A stretch of DNA of 64,000 nt from CAWDDA01 sp963813345 (GTDB taxonomy: Bacteria > Acidobacteriota > Blastocatellia > RBC074). The stretch covers positions 1-64,000 of the forward strand of contig CAWEYR010000030.1 of NCBI GenBank assembly GCA_963813345.1, given 5' to 3'. Below, piece by piece: positions 18,846 to 28,396 of this stretch (the first letter of the stretch is position 1; the number at the start of each line of letters is the position of its first letter). The notes below the pieces were generated by a model. The model did no database searches. It saw only the letters and a list, made by a program, of their open reading frames with translations, and was not told the origin of the DNA. A program made the position numbers and the translations under genes.

Positions 18846-18963
18846 TGGATACCTTTGGTCACTGGTGGTGCGACTTGTTGCCCCACTCCAAACACGCCGC
18901 CGATCATTCATAGAGCCGGTGCTATAATCCGCGCTGTCTTGAACCAAAACTCTTCAGCGACAA

Positions 18964-21614
18964 ATGACGCCTGAGCGATACAAACGAGTCCGGGAGATCT
19001 ACGTGGACGCGCTCTTAGTCGGTCTGGATCGGCGCGACGCTTATCTCACCGAAGTTTGCGGTGCTGACTGGGCTCTGCGGCAAGATGTCGAATTGCTGCT
19101 CGACCGCGAAGAGCAGGGCGGCGCTCTGAACGATCAACCCACGCTCGAAGCAGCAACCAGGGTCCTGACCGAAAATCAGTCTGAGTCACCGATCGGGCAG
19201 TCGATAGGCAACTATCGGATTCTCTCCCTTCTCGGTAGAGGCGGCATGGGTGAGGTCTACCTGGGTGAAGACGCACGCCTCAGACGCAAAGTCGCTATCA
19301 AGCTCCTGCCTGCGCCATTCACGAAGGATCGCGAACGCTTGCTCCGCTTTGAGCACGAGGCGCAGGCAGCATCGGCTCTCAACCACCCGAACATCATCAC
19401 CATTCACGAGGTCGGTGAGGTCCAAACAGAAGCCGGTAGCACGCACTACCTGGTCACCGAGTACATTGAAGGTGAGACGATGCGTCGGCGGCTGAAGGCA
19501 GGACCGATGAACCTGAACAACGCGCATCGACGTGGCATTGCAAGTTGCAAGCGCGCTCCAGGCAGCGCACGCGAACGGGATCATTCACCGCGACATCAAG
19601 CCGGAGAATGTAATGGTGCGGCCCGACGGGCTGGTCAAGGTGCTGGATTTTGGCTTAGCCAAACTGGCAGAGCGACCAATATCAACGGTTGACGTGCAAG
19701 AGCCGGCGGCTGACCTGATTACTGCTCCAGGCTTGATAGTGGGAACGGTCAGTTATATGTCACCGGAGCAGGCAAGAGGCCACAAGGTGGATCAGCGGAC
19801 GGACATCTTCAGCTTCGGGGTGATGCTCTACGAGATGATCGCAGGGCGCAGACCGTTCGAAGGCGCGGCGATGAGCGACGTGATCGTAGCGTTGCTGACT
19901 AGTGAGCCGAAAGCGCTCTCAGAGCTTCGGTCAGAGACGCCACCAGGGTTCGAGCGAGTGGTAGTCAGATGCCTCGAGAAGAGGTTGGAGGATCGTTACC
20001 AGACTTGCCAGGAATTGCATGCTGATCTGGAGGAGCTCAAACAAGCTATCCGATACGGGACTCGACCGGAGCCGGAGCCTGCGCGGCTTGAAACTCGAGC
20101 GCTAGCCGCATCTGGGAGGATCACGATTCTCGATTGGCTTCGCCGTCACAGGTTGGCGGCTACAGGGGCTGCCGCTATGCTCCTGACCCTGCTTGCGTTG
20201 CTCGCGGCATGGGGTTACTTCCATGGCCGCGGCGACGCGATTGATTCACTCGCGGTCTTGCCGTTGGTTATCGACGACGCCAATTCGGCGAAGGATCACC
20301 TCAGCGACGGCATTACCGAAAACCTCATCAATAACCTCGCGCAGCTTCCCAACCTGAAAGTCATCGCCAGTTCGTCCTCGTTCAACCTCAAAGGGAAACA
20401 GACCGACCCGAAGACGGTGGGGGAGATGCTTGGCGTGCGGGCAGTAGTCACGGGCCGAATCGCGCAGGTCGGCGACGAACTCGCAATCAGCGTCGAGCTC
20501 TCTGATGCGCGGGACGGCCGCCATCTCTGGGGTGAACGGTACATACGCAAGCTTGGTGACCTGCTTGACCTGCAGCGCGAGATTGCGGAGGACGTATCGG
20601 CGAAGCTGCGGCTGCGGCTAAGCAGCGAAGACAAGAACCTGCTGAGCAGGCGTGATACTGAGAGCAACGACGCATACCAGTTTTACTCGCAAGGGCGCGC
20701 ATACCTGCGTCAGCGAACCGCCGACTCGATCAGACAAGCGCAGCAATACTTTCAACAGGCAATCAATAAGGATACAAAATTATGCTCTCGCCTGGTCGGG
20801 GCTGTCTGACTCGTACATGCTCCTTTCGGCGCAGGGTGCGCTCCCGCCGAGTGAGGCTCACGCAGACGCAATGAAGACAGCGGTGAAGGTTGTCGAACTT
20901 TCGCCCGATCTGGCTGAGGGAAGGACATCGCTTGCGCACGTGCTCTTCCATACGGATGACCTGGCGGGCGCCGAAAGGGAATTCAAGCGAGCTCAACAGA
21001 TCAAGCCCAATTATGCTCTTGCGCACCATTGGTACGGTGAGTTTTTGCGAGCAACGAACCGTCCGGATGAAGCGTTTGCGGCCCTGCAGCGGGCTAAGGA
21101 GCCGATCTGCTCGATCTTGCAATCAACGCGGAGCTTGGTTCGCATTACCATGCTACGCGGCAGTACCAGCGAGCTCTCGATCAATACGGGAAGACGCTCG
21201 AAATCAATCCGAACTATTTTCTGGCGCACCAAGGGCTCGCCAAAGTGCATTTGGAGATGGGCAAGTACTCGGAAGCTATTGCGCAATTCAAAGAGGTCGC
21301 AAAGCTCACCAAAGGCAATCGCGGTTTGGAGGGACTGGGCCGTGCTTACGCGCTGTCAGGCCAACGCGAAAAAGCTTTTGAGGCCATGGCCGAATTGCAA
21401 AAGAGGATGACACCGGGGAACGTTGGAGATGTTGGGGCCGGCAGCAATTTATGCCGCGCTCGGCGATAAGGATCACGCGTTTGCCCAACTGGAGAAGGTA
21501 TTAAAGGAACGGCCGGAGCTCTTGGCCAGGGTCCAGAGTAATCCGGATTTCGATGGTTTGCGCTCAGACCAGAGGTACGCCGATTTGCTACGACGTGCTG
21601 GATTGGATCGCTGA
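18964..21614 (+). CDS. Ser/Thr protein kinase with TolB-like domain and TPRs (several frameshifts)
   Basis: After ~80 residues typical of acidobacterial kinases comes the kinase domain: YRILSLLGRGGMGEVYLGED (P-loop), VAIKLL (Lys 113), then, after a shift near 19525, HRDIKPENVM, VLDFGLAKL and YMSPEQARG. A membrane segment (AAMLLTLLALLAAWGYF) leads to a TolB/FlgO-like domain (DSLAVLPLVI, HLSDGITENLINNLAQ) and TPRs. Further shifts are needed near 20780, 21100 and 21420 to reach the final TPR ending RRAGLDR. The kinase is predicted to face the cytoplasm and the rest the periplasm. A TATAAT at 18923-18928 could be its -10. Four breaks make it non-functional as read, unless they are errors. Confidence 0.78.
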
Positions 21615-23042
21615 CGCGAGAGTATCAGTGCGCAGTTCAACCGCGACGAGGGTGACATCATCTGTGAGTGGCGAGCCTGGTCCTCGCCAGGCATTCAGAT
21701 CGGCGGTGAGATGCGCAACAAGGTCCGGCAGGTCAAGCGCTGCCGCTCCGCGCAGGCTTTCAGCAAGGCGTTCGTCGCCGAAGAATGATCCACGAGCATC
21801 CACCGCCTCGATCAGGCCGTCCGTGTAAAGCAACAATCGGTCGCCGGAGTTCATCGGAACCGAAACATTCGAGTAAACGGCGGCCGGGGTAAAGGCGAGC
21901 AAGAGACCGCCCTCTTCAAGTGATTTGATTTCACCGCTCGCGCGAAGCAGCAGGATCGGCGGATGTCCGGCGCTTGCATACTCCAGCACACGACGCGTTG
22001 GATCGATGAAGGCATAAGTGGCGGTGACGTAGGCCAACTCAAACTTGCCGCAAAGGGCATGGTTCATTCCGGTAATCACACGCGCCGGGTCGCTTGCATG
22101 ATCGGCTTGCGCAGCAAATGCGATCTTGACCATCGAAGCGATGAGCGCAGCGGGCACGCCGTGACCTGACACGTCGGCGACGAGAATGCCCACTCGACCA
22201 TCGCCTTCATCCAGAAAATCATAGAAATCACCCGCCACCTCCGTCATCGGCATATAGCTCGCTGTGATTTGCAGACCCGCAACCGAAGGGGTCTCTGCTG
22301 GCAGAATGGACTGCTGGATGCTTCGCGCCGTTTCCAGCTCCTTCGAGATAGTGAAGAGGCGTTGCTCACTTTCGATCGCGCGTTGCGCGACGAAGTATCC
22401 GAGTCCAACGATGAAGGCAAGCATCCCGACCGGTTCGAGTGAATTGACGTTCTTGAGCGGGCTCTGCAGAAGAATCGTCTCGTACGCAGCAAGAACGGCG
22501 AAAATACTTCCGCCGATTATTGAGGCGATTATCCCTCCGCGCGCTCGCGGGGATAGGCGCAGCGAATGGTCGGGTGAGCTCGTCCGAATCGAACCAATCA
22601 GACACACCGATCCAAAAATGAAATGGGTGACGACTGCGATCGGATTCATCCATAGCATCGAGCCCGGCCGGCGAAGCGCGATGTCGGCAGCGATCGCCAG
22701 CGCCGCATAGACGAGGTCGAACTGCCACAAGCGGCGCGCAATAATCCGGTATGGCGGCGCGGCGACTGCTTCTACGAACATCGAGGCCGGCACGAAGATC
22801 GCGTATGTGATCCAACTATCGGTGAATCTGAACCAGGTTTCGGGCAACCCGGTGGTCTCCCATACGAGCGGCGACCGGCAGAGGAGTCGGATGCCGTAAA
22901 GGAGCACGAACACACCAAAGGAGGGCGCTGCCCGGTCACGCGACCAGCCACGCAGCGACGAGACCGCGAGGGCGGTAAGGCCGATCGCGACAAGAAACGC
23001 ACCAATAATGGCGATGAGCAAAGCTTCGAGAGAGGTCATCAA
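21588..23042 (-). CDS. Membrane SpoIIE-type PP2C phosphatase
   Basis: Intact 484-residue protein. The N-terminal half has about seven hydrophobic segments; then SEQRLFTISKELETARSIQQ links to a PP2C/SpoIIE domain: SYMPMTEVAGDFYDF (first metal Asp), VGILVADVSGHGVPAALIAS, YATYAFIDPTRRVLEYASAG HPP-type motif and SPLTDDVTLVAVEL (final Asp). It would dephosphorylate Ser/Thr on a partner, often an anti-sigma antagonist; none lies nearby. It overlaps the convergent kinase-TPR gene by 27 bases at the 3' ends and its start overlaps the acetyltransferase stop by 4 bases (ATGA-type coupling). Confidence 0.88.
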   Translation of the reverse strand: MMTSLEALLIAIIGAFLVAIGLTALAVSSLRGWSRDRAAPSFGVFVLLYGIRLLCRSPLVWETTGLPETWFRFTDSWITYAIFVPASMFVEAVAAPPYRIIARRLWQFDLVYAALAIAADIALRRPGSMLWMNPIAVVTHFIFGSVCLIGSIRTSSPDHSLRLSPRARGGIIASIIGGSIFAVLAAYETILLQSPLKNVNSLEPVGMLAFIVGLGYFVAQRAIESEQRLFTISKELETARSIQQSILPAETPSVAGLQITASYMPMTEVAGDFYDFLDEGDGRVGILVADVSGHGVPAALIASMVKIAFAAQADHASDPARVITGMNHALCGKFELAYVTATYAFIDPTRRVLEYASAGHPPILLLRASGEIKSLEEGGLLLAFTPAAVYSNVSVPMNSGDRLLLYTDGLIEAVDARGSFFGDERLAESLRGAAALDLPDLVAHLTADLNAWRGPGSPLTDDVTLVAVELRTDTLASAIQSSTS

Positions 23043-23566
23043 TAATCCTGCTCGCGAACATTATTTCCCGTCTCTTCGTCTCTCTTCAGCTCTTTCTTCA
23101 TCGTTAATGATCCATGTAGTTGGCTGACTACCTCAAACCCGAGCCGGCGATAAAGTCTCAAGGCTGGATTCTTCTCACTCACACTCAGCGAGACTGCCTG
23201 ATATCTGTGTTGCACGTTCTCGAACAACTGGTTCAACAGTTGTGTTCCTATCCCCATCCCACGACTCTCTGGCAGCACGCTTATGCACAGCTCAGGTGTG
23301 AGGTCATCGACATATCCGTAGCCCTTGTTATCTGCTGTTAGTAAGCGAAGCCAGGCTGCACCCGCTGGCAGGCGATCGCTCCCAATCAGGGCTATCAACC
23401 CGAAATCACCTGCTTTGCCCCAGCCCTGTACGTACCTTGAAAGGTCAGGGTTGCTCACGATTTGCCGTGGAGGAGCAGGGCTACCTGGTGGGACATAGAT
23501 TGCCTGGTAAAGCATCTCCCAAAGGAAGGGCTCATCTGAAAGGGTGATCGGTTTCACAAGAGTCAC
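23039..23566 (-). CDS. GNAT-family N-acetyltransferase
   Basis: A 175-residue GNAT fold: VKPITLSDEPFLWEMLYQAI, ELCISVLPESRGMGIGTQLL (the acetyl-CoA pyrophosphate loop, R-G-M-G-I-G) and NPALRLYRRLGFEVV near the end. The family acetylates small molecules or protein N-termini/lysines. It is the first gene of a two-gene unit with the SpoIIE phosphatase. Substrate unknown. Confidence 0.88.
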   Translation of the reverse strand: MTLVKPITLSDEPFLWEMLYQAIYVPPGSPAPPRQIVSNPDLSRYVQGWGKAGDFGLIALIGSDRLPAGAAWLRLLTADNKGYGYVDDLTPELCISVLPESRGMGIGTQLLNQLFENVQHRYQAVSLSVSEKNPALRLYRRLGFEVVSQLHGSLTMKKELKRDEETGNNVREQDY

Positions 23567-23606
23567 GATGCGATCATCATAATATATCCATCACAGAAGA
23601 TTTGGA

Positions 23607-23630
23607 GGTTTGAGTTCAAGCTTCAGCTTG
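23607..23630. repeat. Half copy of palindrome family E/F
   Basis: GGTTTGAGTTCAAGCTTCAG and the next four bases match one arm of the palindromes at 42892-42962 and 47641-47759. The opposite arm is missing. It lies in the divergent region between the acetyltransferase and the beta-lactamase-like gene. Confidence 0.7.
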
Positions 23631-23676
23631 TGGTTGAATTCCATCGTACCCAGATCACACTAAGGAGCCAAACGCC

Positions 23677-24726
23677 ATGAATCGTTCTGCGCTCACTCGA
23701 CGACTATCTCTTCTCATCTCGGTTACATTCCTGCTGGTAGCTCACGCATTCGCGCAGAGTGTCTCGCAGAGTAAGGACCCCAGTCTTTCGAGACTCGAAC
23801 GAGAAATGGCTCGTCTCGCACAAGCCGCGGGCGGCGTCGTTGGCGCGACTGCGATTCACATCGAAACTGGACGAAAGGTATCAATCAATGGCACTGACCG
23901 CTTCCCGATGGCCAGCACCTTCAAAGTTCCGATTGCGGTCGAATTGCTTCGCCGCGTAGATGCCGGGGAGTTGCGTCTTGATCAAATGATCGAGCTCAAG
24001 CCAACTGATATCCATCCTGGCAGCGGCACTCTGTCCGATCTTTTCAACAAACCCGGTGTCGCTCTTTCGGTTCGCAACCTGCTCGAATTGATGATGCTGA
24101 TCAGTGATAACAGTGCTACGGATGTGTGCCTTCGGCTTGCGGGTGGAGCTCCTGCGGTGACAGCGCGAATGCAGGCGCTTGGCATCAGCGCGATTAGTGT
24201 CGATCGATCCACTGTTCAGTTGATTTCTGATTGGATTGGTATTGAAAAACTTCCAGCAGGAACCAATGTCGATCTCGCCACATTCGGACGTCTTTCAAAC
24301 GCGGTCAAAGCTGAAGAGCGCGCGGCCGCCGGCAAGCGCTTTGATGCTGATCCTCGCGATACATCCAGTCCCGACGCGATGACGGCACTGCTGGAAATGA
24401 TCTTTCGCAAGACGCCACTGAAACCAGAGAGTGCAGAGCTGCTGCTGGATATCATGCGACGCTGCCGCACCGGCGATGCCCGCCTGAAAGGCAGGCTACC
24501 TCCTGCAACAGTAGTGGCTCACAAGACTGGCACGATTGGCGGGTCAACAAATGACGTGGGCATCATCACATTGCCAGCAGGCGCCGGACATGTGGCGATT
24601 TCAGTCTTTGTCAAAGCATCAGAAAAGGACGTAGCTCAGCGCGAAGCCGCAATCGCCAAGATCGCCCGCGCCGTCCATGATTACTTCCTGTTTCAGCCAG
24701 GCAGTTCGACGAGTTCCGGAAACTAA
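23677..24726 (+). CDS. Class A beta-lactamase-like serine hydrolase, atypical omega loop
   Basis: A signal peptide (RLSLLISVTFLLVAHAFAQ) is followed by a class A fold: PMASTFKVP with the S-x-x-K pair (Ser 80, Lys 83), ISDNSATD (the SDN loop, 143-145) and VVAHKTGTIGG (KTG, ~283). The usual omega-loop E-x-x-L-N with the deacylating Glu is not seen. Instead there is SVDRSTVQLISDWIGI and an insert before DPRDTSSPDAMTALL. The protein therefore belongs to the fold, but turnover of beta-lactams is uncertain; it could be a slow hydrolase or a peptidoglycan-related enzyme. It is exported to the periplasm. No AmpR/BlaI-type regulator is beside it. Confidence 0.85.
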   Translation: MNRSALTRRLSLLISVTFLLVAHAFAQSVSQSKDPSLSRLEREMARLAQAAGGVVGATAIHIETGRKVSINGTDRFPMASTFKVPIAVELLRRVDAGELRLDQMIELKPTDIHPGSGTLSDLFNKPGVALSVRNLLELMMLISDNSATDVCLRLAGGAPAVTARMQALGISAISVDRSTVQLISDWIGIEKLPAGTNVDLATFGRLSNAVKAEERAAAGKRFDADPRDTSSPDAMTALLEMIFRKTPLKPESAELLLDIMRRCRTGDARLKGRLPPATVVAHKTGTIGGSTNDVGIITLPAGAGHVAISVFVKASEKDVAQREAAIAKIARAVHDYFLFQPGSSTSSGN

Positions 24727-24823
24727 TTCACCACCTGGGAGTGCTGGTCTCTGACCGGGGCGCGGCAGTGGATCCACCTCAAACGTGTACTTCTGCACGC
24801 GCCGGTCTGACGGGCGCTCGCAG

Positions 24824-25513
24824 TCAGCTTCTCGGCGTATATGGATCTGGAACAACACGCTCAAAGACCGCAACGGTCTTGAATGGCCCGTTAAGGCCCA
24901 TGCCTTCCGTCATAACAGTGAGCGTCTTACCGCCATCCGAAACTGTGTAGGTTCCTTTGCCAAGCACCTTTCCGTCGACCTCCGCCACGGCTTCGATGGT
25001 CTGGGGATCGGGTCGGTTTCCAAACGCCAGCGCACCTGGTGGAACGCCCGGGATCGGACGTCCGTTAAGATCGAGAATTGGTCGGCGCCTTCCGTCCGCG
25101 ATGATCGGCGTTGGACGTTCCGCTACTGCCTGGCCATCCTTGATCCCGTACGCAACCAGCAGGTAACCCGTGTCTGTAGCTTCGAACCGCAGGCACGCCT
25201 CTTCCGGAGTGTAGTTTGGGTCCCACTTTGATTTCTCGTTATTTGCTTTCCAGGTTCCTTCAAACAGATCGTCTGTCATGGTCAACTCCTTCAATCTTCC
25301 GGTCCATGTCGATAGGTACTCCAGTGGCAAGTGCAGGGCGAGGTCGCCAAACAACCGCACCATTCCAACCAGCCCTTGCTCACGCCAGACCAGCGGCGCG
25401 ATATCCGCCCCGAGACGTTCAAGGCCATCACCGCAGATCATCCGAAACTCGTAAGGAAACGCCCGGGCCACGCGCTGATACAACCGACCGCAACCACTCG
25501 CCCAATAGTTCAC
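24824..25513 (-). CDS. Hypothetical protein: orphan-permease-type N-terminus plus lipocalin-like domain
   Basis: Residues 1-~75 (MNYWASGCGRLYQRVARAFP, then GDGLERLGADIAPLVWREQG and LPLEYLSTW) match the N-terminal segment that precedes MacB/FtsX-like permeases in acidobacterial orphan ABC permeases, as I recall the family. Here no permease follows. Instead a ~150-residue domain appears (DLFEGTWKANNEKSKWDP, GYLLVAYGIKDGQ, GTYTVSDGGKTLTVM and TVAVFERV) with the look of a small beta-barrel. The PadR gene overlaps its start by 4 bases, as in the usual PadR-permease pairs. So a permease gene seems to have had its membrane part replaced. Function unknown. Confidence 0.65.
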   Translation of the reverse strand: MNYWASGCGRLYQRVARAFPYEFRMICGDGLERLGADIAPLVWREQGLVGMVRLFGDLALHLPLEYLSTWTGRLKELTMTDDLFEGTWKANNEKSKWDPNYTPEEACLRFEATDTGYLLVAYGIKDGQAVAERPTPIIADGRRRPILDLNGRPIPGVPPGALAFGNRPDPQTIEAVAEVDGKVLGKGTYTVSDGGKTLTVMTEGMGLNGPFKTVAVFERVVPDPYTPRS

Positions 25514-25875
25514 GATCGCGCCTCCTGTCGGCGCCTTGCGTCAAGGACTCGGACCAGGTCCTTTAGCCGCTGGCTTTCGAGATCGAGGACCTGCTCGCCC
25601 AGAGGCGTCAACTTGTAGTACCGGCGCCGCGCATCGTCGAACTCTGGCGCCGGACGTTCACCAGATTCTACGATCAGGCCTTGCTCGATGAGACGCTTCA
25701 ACGAGCCGTACAGAGTCGCCGGCCAGAGGCGCACCTTGCCGCCACTGCGCTCGAGCACCTCCTGCATAATGCCGTAGCCGTGCTGTTCGCCCCCGACGAG
25801 CGAGAGGAGAATGTGGAACCAATTGCTCTTGAGCGGCACAAATGAATCGGGTTTCTTTCTGGCCATCAGGAACAC
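25510..25875 (-). CDS. PadR-family transcriptional regulator
   Basis: A ~120-residue winged helix: NWFHILLSLVGGEQHGYGIM, then QEVLERSGGKVRLWPATLYG, SLKRLIEQGLIVES and RRRYYKLTPLGEQVL. This is the PadR signature (GYxI...LYxxLxxLxxxGLI...RRxYxLTxxG). ATG 25866 or GTG 25875 could start it; neither has a strong ribosome site. The overlap with the next gene means it probably controls that gene and itself. AT-rich dyads lie just upstream. Confidence 0.9.
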   Translation of the reverse strand: MFLMARKKPDSFVPLKSNWFHILLSLVGGEQHGYGIMQEVLERSGGKVRLWPATLYGSLKRLIEQGLIVESGERPAPEFDDARRRYYKLTPLGEQVLDLESQRLKDLVRVLDARRRQEARS

Positions 25876-25876
25876 T

Positions 25877-25898
25877 ATATATCAGTTGATATCGATAT
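25877..25898 (-). promoter_or_regulatory. AT-rich dyads upstream of padR-type gene
   Basis: ATATC-AGTT-GATAT (25879-25892) and the overlapping perfect palindrome ATATCGATAT (25889-25898) lie directly upstream of the PadR start. PadR proteins bind AT-rich inverted repeats of this kind. Autoregulation is inferred. Confidence 0.4.
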
Positions 25899-25951
25899 GA
25901 GTCAAGATCAATCTGGGCAACCTGATCGATCACAACGACATTTTCGGTAGC

Positions 25952-25990
25952 CAAAAAACATAAGGCTCCGAGTGTCTTTCCCGGAGCCTT
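25952..25990 (-). terminator. Intrinsic terminator candidate, minus strand
   Basis: Read on the minus strand, AAGGCTCCG (25990-25982), an 11-base loop and CGGAGCCTT (25970-25962) are followed by ATGTTTTTTGG. A 9-bp GC-rich stem with a T-run is a good rho-independent terminator. It lies 33 bases beyond the stop of the PI-PLC-like gene. Confidence 0.75.
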
Positions 25991-26022
25991 ACTGTTTCAG
26001 TAGCGAAGTACTGCTCGCCTGA

Positions 26023-27465
26023 CTAATTGCACTTGCCGCCTTGCGCGTTGAATATCGTTCCCCAGGCTTTGTAGCAGAGTTCGCCTGTGAATGAAGCCGA
26101 AACAGTGGTTGAGAAGACCTTGTCTTTGGTTGTTCCAAAGCCCTTAATTAAAACTTCGATCGGCTTATCCTTAGCAATATCGCTGGGAATGATCAGAGGC
26201 CGGGTGAAGCCTGCCGTTATTTTGGAAGTGGTTAATACCTTAGGCACCGTAACGGTAACACCGTTGGTCGTTTGATTGACGTAATAAAGCACGGTCATCT
26301 GCGCCACATAACCAGCCTGGTTGTTGAACTTGATGCCTCTCTCTCCGTCGGGAATGTCTTCGCCGGTGAAGTGCGTGTTGACGCTATCGCCGAAATTATA
26401 GAAAGCAGCTCCGATGTCAGCTGACGCATTGACGATCCAGTCTCCTACCGCGTCTTTGGGCACGGTTCCAACCACCTGGTAACTCGAGTCATTCAGTTCA
26501 TTGACAAACTTCAGCGCATCACCGATTTGAATTTGATTGAATTGAATGACAGTCGGGAAGCGGGTGTACCCTTTGGCTACCCATTCAGCTTTTCTTTTTT
26601 TCAATTCGTCGTAGTCATTGTAGTACCTGGCCGTAATCGCATCGGTCAGACTCGTGCTAAAACTTCCAACGAGCAGAAATTTGTCGTCTTCTGCGGCTGT
26701 CGGAGCATATTCATTCTTGCCACCGTACATTTTAGGAGTGATGTAGCCTTTCCACACGGTAAGACTCTTTTTGTTTGCGTATTTACTTGCAGACAGGTCG
26801 TTGCCATCATGAGCCAGGATCACGAGTCTATTCTTGGCGTTAACCAATTCCGTTCTAGTCGGCCATGCGGGTTGGCCAGTGGGCTTAACATAAAACCCTG
26901 TTTTCATGCCGGCAGCGGCAACTTCATTATCGAATTGGGTCGCGGTGGCGCTGTTGTTTTGTAGCGCAATGAACACGATCTCGTTCGGATTGGCGACCAT
27001 CCATTTATCAATCTGTTGCAGGATAGTCGAAAACCGGATGTATCCTTTGTTGCTTTTGGACCAGCCGGGAAGAGGTTCTTTGCTCTTCAAATCATTATCT
27101 TTGGCTCGTTGGGCCTCAAGTTTACTGTTGCTGTGGGGCGCTTCGCCGCAGTGACAGATATAGACTCCCGCCGGAGATTTGTCATCGGGGGTATCGTAGA
27201 CAATATCAATCTCCAGCATCCTCACTCCGCCATTCAGCTGGGTTGTCACGTCATATCGCTGAGAATTCTGCAGTGTAAAGCCGTATGCGTAACTCGCTAC
27301 CACATTGTGTGAACCGAGATAGGTATATTGATTGATCGGCTTTTCAGCTACTGAGTTCGTTATGGGCGTCGCTATAGCAGCCTTGCCGGTTAACGCACGC
27401 CAGCTTGTTAGTGCGAGCATAACGCTCAGCGTGATCACGAGAGTGGTGATTTTTCTGTTGATCAT
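26023..27465 (-). CDS. Exported PI-PLC X-domain-like protein
   Basis: ATG 27465 follows AGAGAAAGGGAAATC and starts a signal peptide (MINRKITTLVITLSVMLALT). The N-terminal ~330 residues resemble phosphatidylinositol-specific phospholipase C: QYTYLGSHNVVASY (first His), GGVRMLEIDIVYDT, GVYICHCG (second His), FSTILQQIDKWMVANPNEIV and RLVILAHDG. The last ~130 residues (GAAFYNFGDSVNTHFTGEDI ... CYKAWGTIFNAQGGKCN) form a separate beta-rich domain with two Cys that I do not recognise. Such pairs occur in secreted lipases and lytic proteins. The gene is AT-richer than its neighbours, with many AAA and TTT codons, suggesting transfer. It has its own terminator. Confidence 0.8.
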   Translation of the reverse strand: MINRKITTLVITLSVMLALTSWRALTGKAAIATPITNSVAEKPINQYTYLGSHNVVASYAYGFTLQNSQRYDVTTQLNGGVRMLEIDIVYDTPDDKSPAGVYICHCGEAPHSNSKLEAQRAKDNDLKSKEPLPGWSKSNKGYIRFSTILQQIDKWMVANPNEIVFIALQNNSATATQFDNEVAAAGMKTGFYVKPTGQPAWPTRTELVNAKNRLVILAHDGNDLSASKYANKKSLTVWKGYITPKMYGGKNEYAPTAAEDDKFLLVGSFSTSLTDAITARYYNDYDELKKRKAEWVAKGYTRFPTVIQFNQIQIGDALKFVNELNDSSYQVVGTVPKDAVGDWIVNASADIGAAFYNFGDSVNTHFTGEDIPDGERGIKFNNQAGYVAQMTVLYYVNQTTNGVTVTVPKVLTTSKITAGFTRPLIIPSDIAKDKPIEVLIKGFGTTKDKVFSTTVSASFTGELCYKAWGTIFNAQGGKCN

Positions 27466-27529
27466 GATTTCCCTTTCTCTTGCCGGGGCACATATGTTGA
27501 ATACCTCGTGGTAGCGCGCATCTTTGCAG

Positions 27530-27583
27530 CGCAGGCTTAGGTTGAACTCGAACCCACGCGGTTTGAGTTCAAGCTTCAGCTTG
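27530..27583. repeat. Degenerate copy of palindrome family E/F
   Basis: GGTTTGAGTTCAAGCTTCAG (27560-27579) is one arm. Upstream, GGCTTAGGTTGAACTCGAACC (from about 27532) is a decayed opposite arm around a short CACGC centre. It lies upstream of the PI-PLC-like gene start in a 271-base gap that otherwise holds nothing recognisable. Confidence 0.6.
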
Positions 27584-27736
27584 CCCACGGCGCCGAAGGC
27601 GACGGTCTTCAGGGCTTAGCACGTCGAAAAATGTCCGAACTCCTCAGGTGCGGATTGTGGCTCTTGCAGGTGGGCAGGTGAATAGCGAGAACTGCTCAAT
27701 TTGGCTGAGTAGTTCTGCTCAATTTGCTGGCAAGGG

Positions 27737-28396
27737 TCAGGGTAGCTCCGATTTGTGATCGAGAGCAAATTTGATGAGCGCGTGGGTTCCGTGGAGATCG
27801 AGTTTGGAGCAGATGTTGGCGCGATGATTCTCAACTGTGCGAACGCTGATACCTAATGCGGCGGCAATCTCCCTGCTCGTTTTGTATTCGGCCAGGAGTG
27901 TCAGTGTGCGCCGTTCCGTTGGTGTTAGCAGCTGCAATCCCGGTTGTTGCGCCGACAGTCTTGCGGCGCGTGTAGTACGGCTGAGCAGGAACGTCGAGAG
28001 CGTCGGGCTGATGTAATTCTTTCCGGCAGCGACAGCGTGAATAGCAATCACGACATCCGCTGCAGCGGAGTCTTTAACGATATATCCCTGCACGCCCAGA
28101 TTGAGGGCCTCGTTAAAGTGCAACTCATCCTGATGCATCGTGAGGAAAATAATGCGCGTCGCAAGCGACGAAACATCATGCAGACGCCGTACGAGAGCAA
28201 ACCCATCCATCCGCGGCATGTCCAGATCAATCAGTGCAATTTCCGGCTTATGGTTCTGAATCAGCTCGAGAGCGATCTCCCCATTCTCCGCTTCGGCGAC
28301 AACCTGTAACTGCCTGTCTTTTTCGATGACTTGTCGCAATCCCTGGCGAAAAATCGGATGGTCGTCGGCGATCAGTATCCGGATTACATCTTTCAT
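27737..28396 (-). CDS. NarL/FixJ-type response regulator
   Basis: From ATG 28396: VIRILIADDHPIFRQGLRQV with the acidic pocket, EIALIDLDMPRMDGFALVRR with the phosphoacceptor Asp, IIFLTMHQDE (Thr) and GYIVKDSAAADV (Lys). Then a LuxR-type HTH: LTPTERRTLTLLAEYKTSRE and IAAALGISVRTVENHRANIC. About 219 residues, intact. No stop separates it from the histidine kinase coding sequence upstream, so the two may be one polypeptide. No ribosome site is seen before ATG 28396. It should activate or repress promoters in response to the beta-propeller kinase. Confidence 0.88.
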   Translation of the reverse strand: MKDVIRILIADDHPIFRQGLRQVIEKDRQLQVVAEAENGEIALELIQNHKPEIALIDLDMPRMDGFALVRRLHDVSSLATRIIFLTMHQDELHFNEALNLGVQGYIVKDSAAADVVIAIHAVAAGKNYISPTLSTFLLSRTTRAARLSAQQPGLQLLTPTERRTLTLLAEYKTSREIAAALGISVRTVENHRANICSKLDLHGTHALIKFALDHKSELP

